From contig NC_088299.1 of NCBI RefSeq assembly GCF_032854445.1, forward strand, positions 3,759,001-3,823,000: a stretch of DNA of 64,000 nucleotides, in the 5' to 3' direction. The notes below the pieces were generated by a model that was given only the letters and a program-made list of their open reading frames with translations, was not told the origin of the DNA and ran no database searches. This document shows, piece by piece, positions 59,276 through 64,000 of this stretch (position 1 is its first letter; each line of letters starts with the position of its first letter). Position numbers and translations under genes: made by a program. The stretch is from Liolophura sinensis. Lineage: Eukaryota > Mollusca > Polyplacophora > Chitonida > Chitonidae.

Positions 59276-59629
59276 ATTCACACAACGAGCAACATTGTTA
59301 CAAATGACAGTGGTGTTTGTTTTGTAAAACCAACTCATTGGGAGCCAACAATGCTAGCGTGTTACTTGGTTGCTAATTGCCGAGAAAACGATCAACTGTG
59401 TATGCATTGACACAAAGCTACATAAACGAATACAACCGGGAGTCTATATATTGTTAGAGCTGACACAAGAAATGCATAATTGATAAGCCAATAAGATAGC
59501 AACGCAAATACAGATTCCTTAGATAGAGCAGCAGAAGATGAAAAACTTTACTTGATTAATGTTTACCCCCACAATTTTACCCAAACCCTCGCGGGATTAG
59601 CTTGTATTAGATGTATGTAAAAAGCTCTT

Positions 59630-59899
59630 TTGCTTCAAGTTTTCTGTCTAAAAACTTCGGTAGAGTACAGTTACCAACTGTGTTTTTTCCATGCAGTGTG
59701 GAAAGGAGAATGGCTACATGTAGTCGAAGGAAGTGGTGAAAAATTAGCCCGTCAACTTCAGTCGAGCTGCATTCACTCCAGGCCAGTCAGAATAACTGGG
59801 ATGTCGGCCACATTGATTATCGGGGGCTCCGTTTATCCTCTCTTTTCCCTTTTTTTCCGGAGGGGAGGGAGCTATCCAGCCCACATTCGCAGTATCTAA
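59630..59899 (+). pseudogene. Decayed exon 1 of an unidentified gene, copy 1
   Basis: The 89-codon frame contains CFFHAVWKGEWLHVVEGSGE, then LARQLQSS, HSRPVRITG and IIGGSV. The tandem copy at 61380-61646 has CVFFHAVWKGEWLVEGSGE, LAGQLKLS, HCRPVRLTG and IVGGCV. The frame is kept with conservative replacements while flanks diverge. The C-x-F-x-AVWKGEW start faintly resembles a short cysteine-and-tryptophan domain of secreted invertebrate proteins that I cannot name with confidence. It is probably a relic because neighbouring pieces are broken. Confidence 0.35.
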
Positions 59900-60107
59900 C
59901 CCCGATGTAATCTAATTAGATTGCATCCGGTTCCTGGGTTGAATCAAGTTTGATTTAATGTCGGTGCTGCGACAGGTTGCTCTTATAGCCTTGGAGGCGG
60001 ATTTATTGCATTGTCGTCTTAAATACGGACAATACCTCGACTATGAAGTTAGCTAAGACAAAAACAAATCCATAGAGTATTAGGGCCAGTAGTATCCTGC
60101 AAATGGC

Positions 60108-60454
60108 TCAAAATTGTTCCACGGGAGCGGTAGATCCAGTTTCAATCCTGGGACGAGTCGCACCTAAGACCTCAAAAGAGGAAGTTGTAACTTCCTCGCT
60201 TGGCGTTCAGCATGAAGGGGACAGTGCAACCACTGGTTGACCTGTATCAGTATAATGGCTCGGGCGGGGCAGCTTACTTACCTTCGGTAAGGCGTCTCAG
60301 TGAAGCAGCATTAGACAAAAGAGCGGTGGAAATCCGTCCTGCAACAGAGAGGCACATTTTGTACACACTAGAAATTCCTTCGTCGTCATATAACTGAAAA
60401 ATTATTAAGTACGACGTTAAACCCCAAACATTCACTCACTTATTCAAAATTGTT
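60108..60454 (+). mobile_element. Type-2 SINE, 5'-truncated, with target-site duplication
   Basis: The body from 60119 (GGGAGCGGTAGATCC) to about 60443 follows the full copy at 25342-25710 through CTTCCTCGCTTGGCGTTCAG and ATTATTAAGTACGACGTTAA. TCAAAATTGTT occurs at 60108-60118 and 60444-60454. The unoccupied equivalent, TCAAAATTATT, stands once at 61896-61906 in duplication copy 2. The 65-codon frame across it is not a gene. Confidence 0.92.
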
Positions 60455-60579
60455 TGACACAACAAAAGGCCAACAAAACAGAATCCCCATACTTTAAAAT
60501 GGCCAGTAAATGGCAACAACAAAAGGACTGTCTAGTGACTGACGACAATTGATTTCCCATCTAAGCCTTGTTATAGTCC

Positions 60580-60800
60580 TGTGTAATGGGATGGGTTTGC
60601 CTTAGAACACGTAACTGGGCATCAGGAGGTCGAACCGAGAGATTGTCTTCCCTGAGAACGATCCAGATGAGTATGACGTCCTCTTTGGCAAGTACAGCTT
60701 ATTTAGCGACATCTCCGTGGACAGAGGACTGCAAGGCCGGCTGTTTGATAATAATACCCACAACTTCCGCGGCCAGAACAGGCGTCAAACATCAAAGGTA
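60580..60800 (+). pseudogene. Decayed exon 2 of an unidentified gene, copy 1
   Basis: In the frame different from the one with an ATG at 60586, the sequence reads GIRRSNREIVFPENDPDEYD, VLFGKYSLFSDISVDRG, LQGRLFDNNTHNFRGQNRRQ and TSK. This looks strongly protein-like, with acidic and polar residues and no bias to simple sequence. Two stops (TAG and TAA) precede GIRR. A GTACTC follows AAG and could have been a splice donor. The tandem copy reads GIRRRSNRELILPENDPDDH and then breaks. No family recognised. Confidence 0.4.
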
Positions 60801-61379
60801 CTCTGTTCGTCTTGAGCATCATCGGTTGTGGTAAATGACAGCAATGTGAAATCCACTATCGAGTTACCCATTCACACCGATAGTTAATCGAGAAGTATTA
60901 ACATTGGTAGTAAAACAAAGCATGAAATGGAGGCATTGAGGCCTTGCAGCGGTGATCAAACTGTTATAACCGATCGAGGCTTTGTACATAATGATCAAGA
61001 ACTCAACATAAGATTGCGAAACATCCCTTTGACGACAAAGGAAATATACCTACAGGAGATAAATGTTGTGTGAAAAAATTTGCGTTTGAGTTTATGAACA
61101 TGTACGATAAACACTGTGCGTGTAAGAATCGTCTCAACGTAGTCTTTAAATACATATCTTTACTGGGAAATTGGCGCCAACAACGTTTGTTTGTTACTTA
61201 CTGCCGAGAAAACGATTAACTTTGCATAGATAGAGATAAAACTACATGAAGGAACACAATAAGGAGTCTATGTATTGTAAGAGCTGACACAGAAAATGCA
61301 TAATTGATAAGCCAATAAGATAGCAACGCAAATAAAGAAATCCCAGACAGAAAAAAAAACTGTCCTTGATTAATGTTTA

Positions 61380-61646
61380 ATGGTTCCCGCAAAATTTTGT
61401 CCAAACCTTTGCGGTAACACAGTTACCCCCTGTGTGTTTTTTCATGCAGTGTGGAAAGGAGAGTGGCTAGTCGAGGGAAGTGGTGAAAGGTTAGCCGGTC
61501 AACTTAAGTTAAGTTGTACTCACTGTAGGCCAGTCAGATTGACTGGGATCTTGGTCACTTCGATTGTTGGAGGCTGCGTGTTTTCTGTCTTTTTCTTTTT
61601 TCCGGATCCAGCTCACATTTGCCTATCTAACCGCGATGTAATCTAA
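61380..61646 (+). pseudogene. Decayed exon 1 of an unidentified gene, copy 2
   Basis: An 88-codon frame with CVFFHAVWKGEWLVEGSGE as its core, parallel to 59630-59899. It lacks the two codons for HV found in copy 1 after EWL. The frame stays open, but the following exon-like piece is interrupted. Confidence 0.35.
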
Positions 61647-61961
61647 TTAGATGCCATCCGGTTCCAGGCCTGGATCAAGTTTTGGCTTAATGTCTGTGCT
61701 GCGCCATTGTGCATATCCTAGGACGCGCATTTACTACATGATCGTCTTAAATGTTGACTTTATCTCGAGTATGAAGTTAGCTAAGAACAAAATGCTTTCG
61801 GGTGTTTCAATGGCTTAAGCAACCGTACGTGAAATCAAGCACCTAGCAGATAGCGGATCCATAGAGTATTAGAGTCAGAGTCCTGAAAGGTATCCTCAAA
61901 ATTATTCTATACAGCAAATGGCCAACAAAAGAGAATCTCCATGTTTTAAAATGGCCAGGAA

Positions 61962-62195
61962 ATGTCTATGACGACAACAACGCACAGGGGCTGTCTAGCC
62001 AAAAGTTGGTCTAGACTCACTGACTCACTCCAACTGATTTCCCATCCAAGCCTTTTTACAGTCCACTGTAATGGAAAGGGTTTGTCTTGGAGTACGTTAC
62101 CGGGCATAAGGAGGAGGTCTAACCGAGAGCTTATCCTCCCTGAGAACGATCCAGATGATCATGAAGTGTTCTTGGGGGGATACAGTTTATTCTGA
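61962..62195 (+). pseudogene. Decayed exon 2 of an unidentified gene, copy 2
   Basis: The frame reads CNGKGLSWSTLPGIRRRSNR, ELILPENDPDDHEVFLGGYS and LF, then a TGA. Copy 1 continues beyond this point (SDISVDRG) but is broken upstream, so each copy carries a different lesion in the same ancestral coding stretch. Confidence 0.4.
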
Positions 62196-62360
62196 GATAA
62201 GCCGCTGAGAGATCTCCAGGGACAGAGGGTGGTAAGACAGGCTGGTTTATGATAATACACACAGCTTCTTGTGTTTAACAGGTGTTAAATATCCTACTTT
62301 GTTGATCTTAAACATCATCGGTTTTGGTAAATGACAGCGATATAAAAAACGCCATTATCG

Positions 62361-64000
62361 AGTGATCATTAACCGCGAAATAACGATAACAGTGATAATA
62401 ACCACCAGATATAGCGATAACTGAATCGATGGTTGGACTGATCACGTAACCTACAGTTTGTGACAAGGAATTGAGAAAATCTTCGGCACAGCTTTGGCAT
62501 TTACTGGATTGAGGCCTGCCAGTCGTATTATTCTGGTACCTATTACCATTCGCCCATGATTATATACTGGCAGAGATTCCTACACCACAACATATGTTAA
62601 ATTTAACGCCATACTAAAGAGTTCTTGACATATCTTCACGTACAGTTTTATGGGAAAACCGACGTGTTAGTAAGTTACTAGCGAACTTTCCCACATGCGC
62701 CATGCAGATATTCACACCGTATTAGTGCAAAATGAGTGATCTTCAATAAAAGTTAGACAGTCAACAAGGTAGATAAGCCATTGACCGCTTATTGCCACAA
62801 ATATTACGGAATAATGATTTAAATGTCTCTGCTCACAACATTCCTTGCTTCTACAGTTACGACCTAAACTGTCTGTATTGTAAAGAGATGGCTTGTTCGA
62901 AATACACGACCGTTTAGCCGCACAAAAAAGTAACCAAAACCAGCAGATTGTATTTTACAACAATTTGTTAGGTTTAACAAGAACAGATAACAGGACTTTT
63001 GCAAATACTAAAGTACTTAAGTTTAACAAGAAAAATATCTATACAAATACTAAAGTACTTACATGTACAACAGTGTCAAGTCCAAACGGACGCATATCTT
63101 CCACAATGCTGAAAGCCATACGGGCACAAATGCATAAATAAGAGGGAAAATCCACAGTATAACTGAGTGTATGACGAAATATACACAAAATTCCACAGAC
63201 AGGGTCCGTGTAGTAATAAGCACTGTGTACACAAGAGCACAAATTAAATATACAAGTTCAAACTGAACAAGTGCTCGGTGGAGATATGATATAACAAAGC
63301 CAGAGGCTATAAGGACACCAAAATTCAGCTCAAAAGGCCTACTAAAGTAACACACGGCGAAAGCATCCAAAACTCTCAATAATTCTCCTTTTTACCCCTT
63401 TGACCTGCTTTCATAGGTCTTATATAGACTGGTGGAGTTTTCTAGAATGAGAAAATTCTTGAACACTTGTTGTAAACAAACAGGCCCCGAACTGAGGGTA
63501 TTCTGGAACATTCTAAGGCAGAGGCAGGCACCAGACCCTGAACTCAGCATATGTAAACAGTGGCAAGCTAAATTCAGAAGCTGTCGGCAGTTGTTCACAT
63601 AACACTACCCTTTCCTGAGAGAAAACTTTTGACTGCTTTTCTGTGCAATAATTTACTTTAAATAGGCCCCGCTTTCAACATTAGTTTGGACATTTGTATT
63701 TCTACTATCGACACCGAACGCCCATTATGGTTGACAGCAAGTATTCGAATATCTGTTTTGAAGCAAAGATTTATTAAAATTGTAACTATATCAAATGTGT
63801 GCAGACTTTGTATGATGTGATTTGGCCGAGGTCTAATTAGGCACTAGATCTTTAGTAAGCGTGACGTAGTCAGAGAGATAGTGCATTGATATGACATTTT
63901 GTTGTCCCTATCATAATATCTAAGCACCAGTCAAAAATGTTAGGATAACCCTTAAAATCCACACACTTGACAAAGGCTTTTGGAACGAAATATGTGGTGT
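62361..64000. other. No supported feature
   Basis: A 30-bp word (ACAAGAACAGATAACAGG...ACTAAAGTACTTA) recurs imperfectly at 62978-63020 and 63027-63062, a small local duplication. The 106-codon minus-strand frame at 63059-63379 has hydrophobic stretches but no motif, and lies on top of that duplication at one end. I make no gene call. Confidence 0.4.

Larger units (their letters stand above)
58150..60850 (+). repeat. Tandem duplication IV, copy 1
   Basis: It aligns in order with 60930-62360. 58176-58300 (GATCGAGGCTTTGTACAT) matches 60967-61090. 59385-59520 (GCCGAGAAAACGAT, AATTGATAAGCCAATAAGAT) matches 61200-61340. 59690-59960 matches 61436-61690, and 60480-60840 matches 61920-62345. Copy 1 is longer because of three SINE insertions and other extra sequence. 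Confidence 0.8.
60930..62360 (+). repeat. Tandem duplication IV, copy 2
   Basis: This is the partner of 58150-60850 and retains the pre-insertion state for the type-2 SINE site. It begins near GAGGCCTTGCAGCGGTGATC and ends near AAATGACAGCGATAT, which pairs with AAATGACAGCAATGT at 60834-60848. Confidence 0.8.

Overview
The window looks like repeat-rich, gene-poor nuclear DNA from a eukaryote, most likely a mollusc or another lophotrochozoan. The evidence is AT-rich sequence with no long open frames, many tRNA-derived SINEs with 3' ends of the type TTCTTGAGTACGGCGTAAAA (a repeat I associate with molluscan genomes, from memory, not searched), several kinds of non-LTR retroelement, and a Penelope-like element of the permuted 'Naiad' kind known from invertebrates. 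I find no complete host gene. A few short frames could be exons or exon relics, and they carry low confidence.

Layout. 1-4.1 kb: an old inverted-repeat fragment, then a mobile element holding seven exact-length 112-bp tandem units between inverted arms. 5.2-7.1 kb: a fragmentary tail-to-tail cluster of Naiad 3' ends. 8.2-9.1 kb: a dead Tc1/mariner transposase. 9.2-16.5 kb: low-copy repeats, a second copy of the 2-4 kb element in reverse, and a young 5'-truncated Naiad copy. 17.2-18.3 kb: the RNase H end of a LINE with a CACT-repeat tail, followed by a SINE fragment. 22.4 kb: a small frame with four 9-residue repeats. 25.3 kb: a full second-type SINE with a perfect 12-bp target-site duplication. 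27.5 kb: a possible type II membrane-protein first exon, with a decayed relative at 30.8 kb.

32-48 kb is a mosaic of direct duplications: 32.1-33.9 kb matches 37.6-38.9 kb, and 34.6-36.2 kb matches 45.4-48.4 kb. Between them lies the best object in the window, a nearly complete Naiad-like Penelope element (about 40.65-44.14 kb, minus strand) inserted into a plus-strand LINE whose two halves flank it. Its order is GIY-YIG endonuclease, CxC linker, reverse transcriptase, with the YIDD catalytic box still visible. Eight or so other 3' fragments in the window derive from the same element family.

48-58 kb is mostly featureless apart from the 5' end of another LINE (52.6-53.95 kb) and one SINE. 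58.15-62.36 kb is a tandem duplication carrying decayed exons of an unidentified gene. The first copy gained at least three SINEs, and for one of them the second copy preserves the empty site. The genes here do not form a pathway. The window is a record of retrotransposition, nesting and local duplication.
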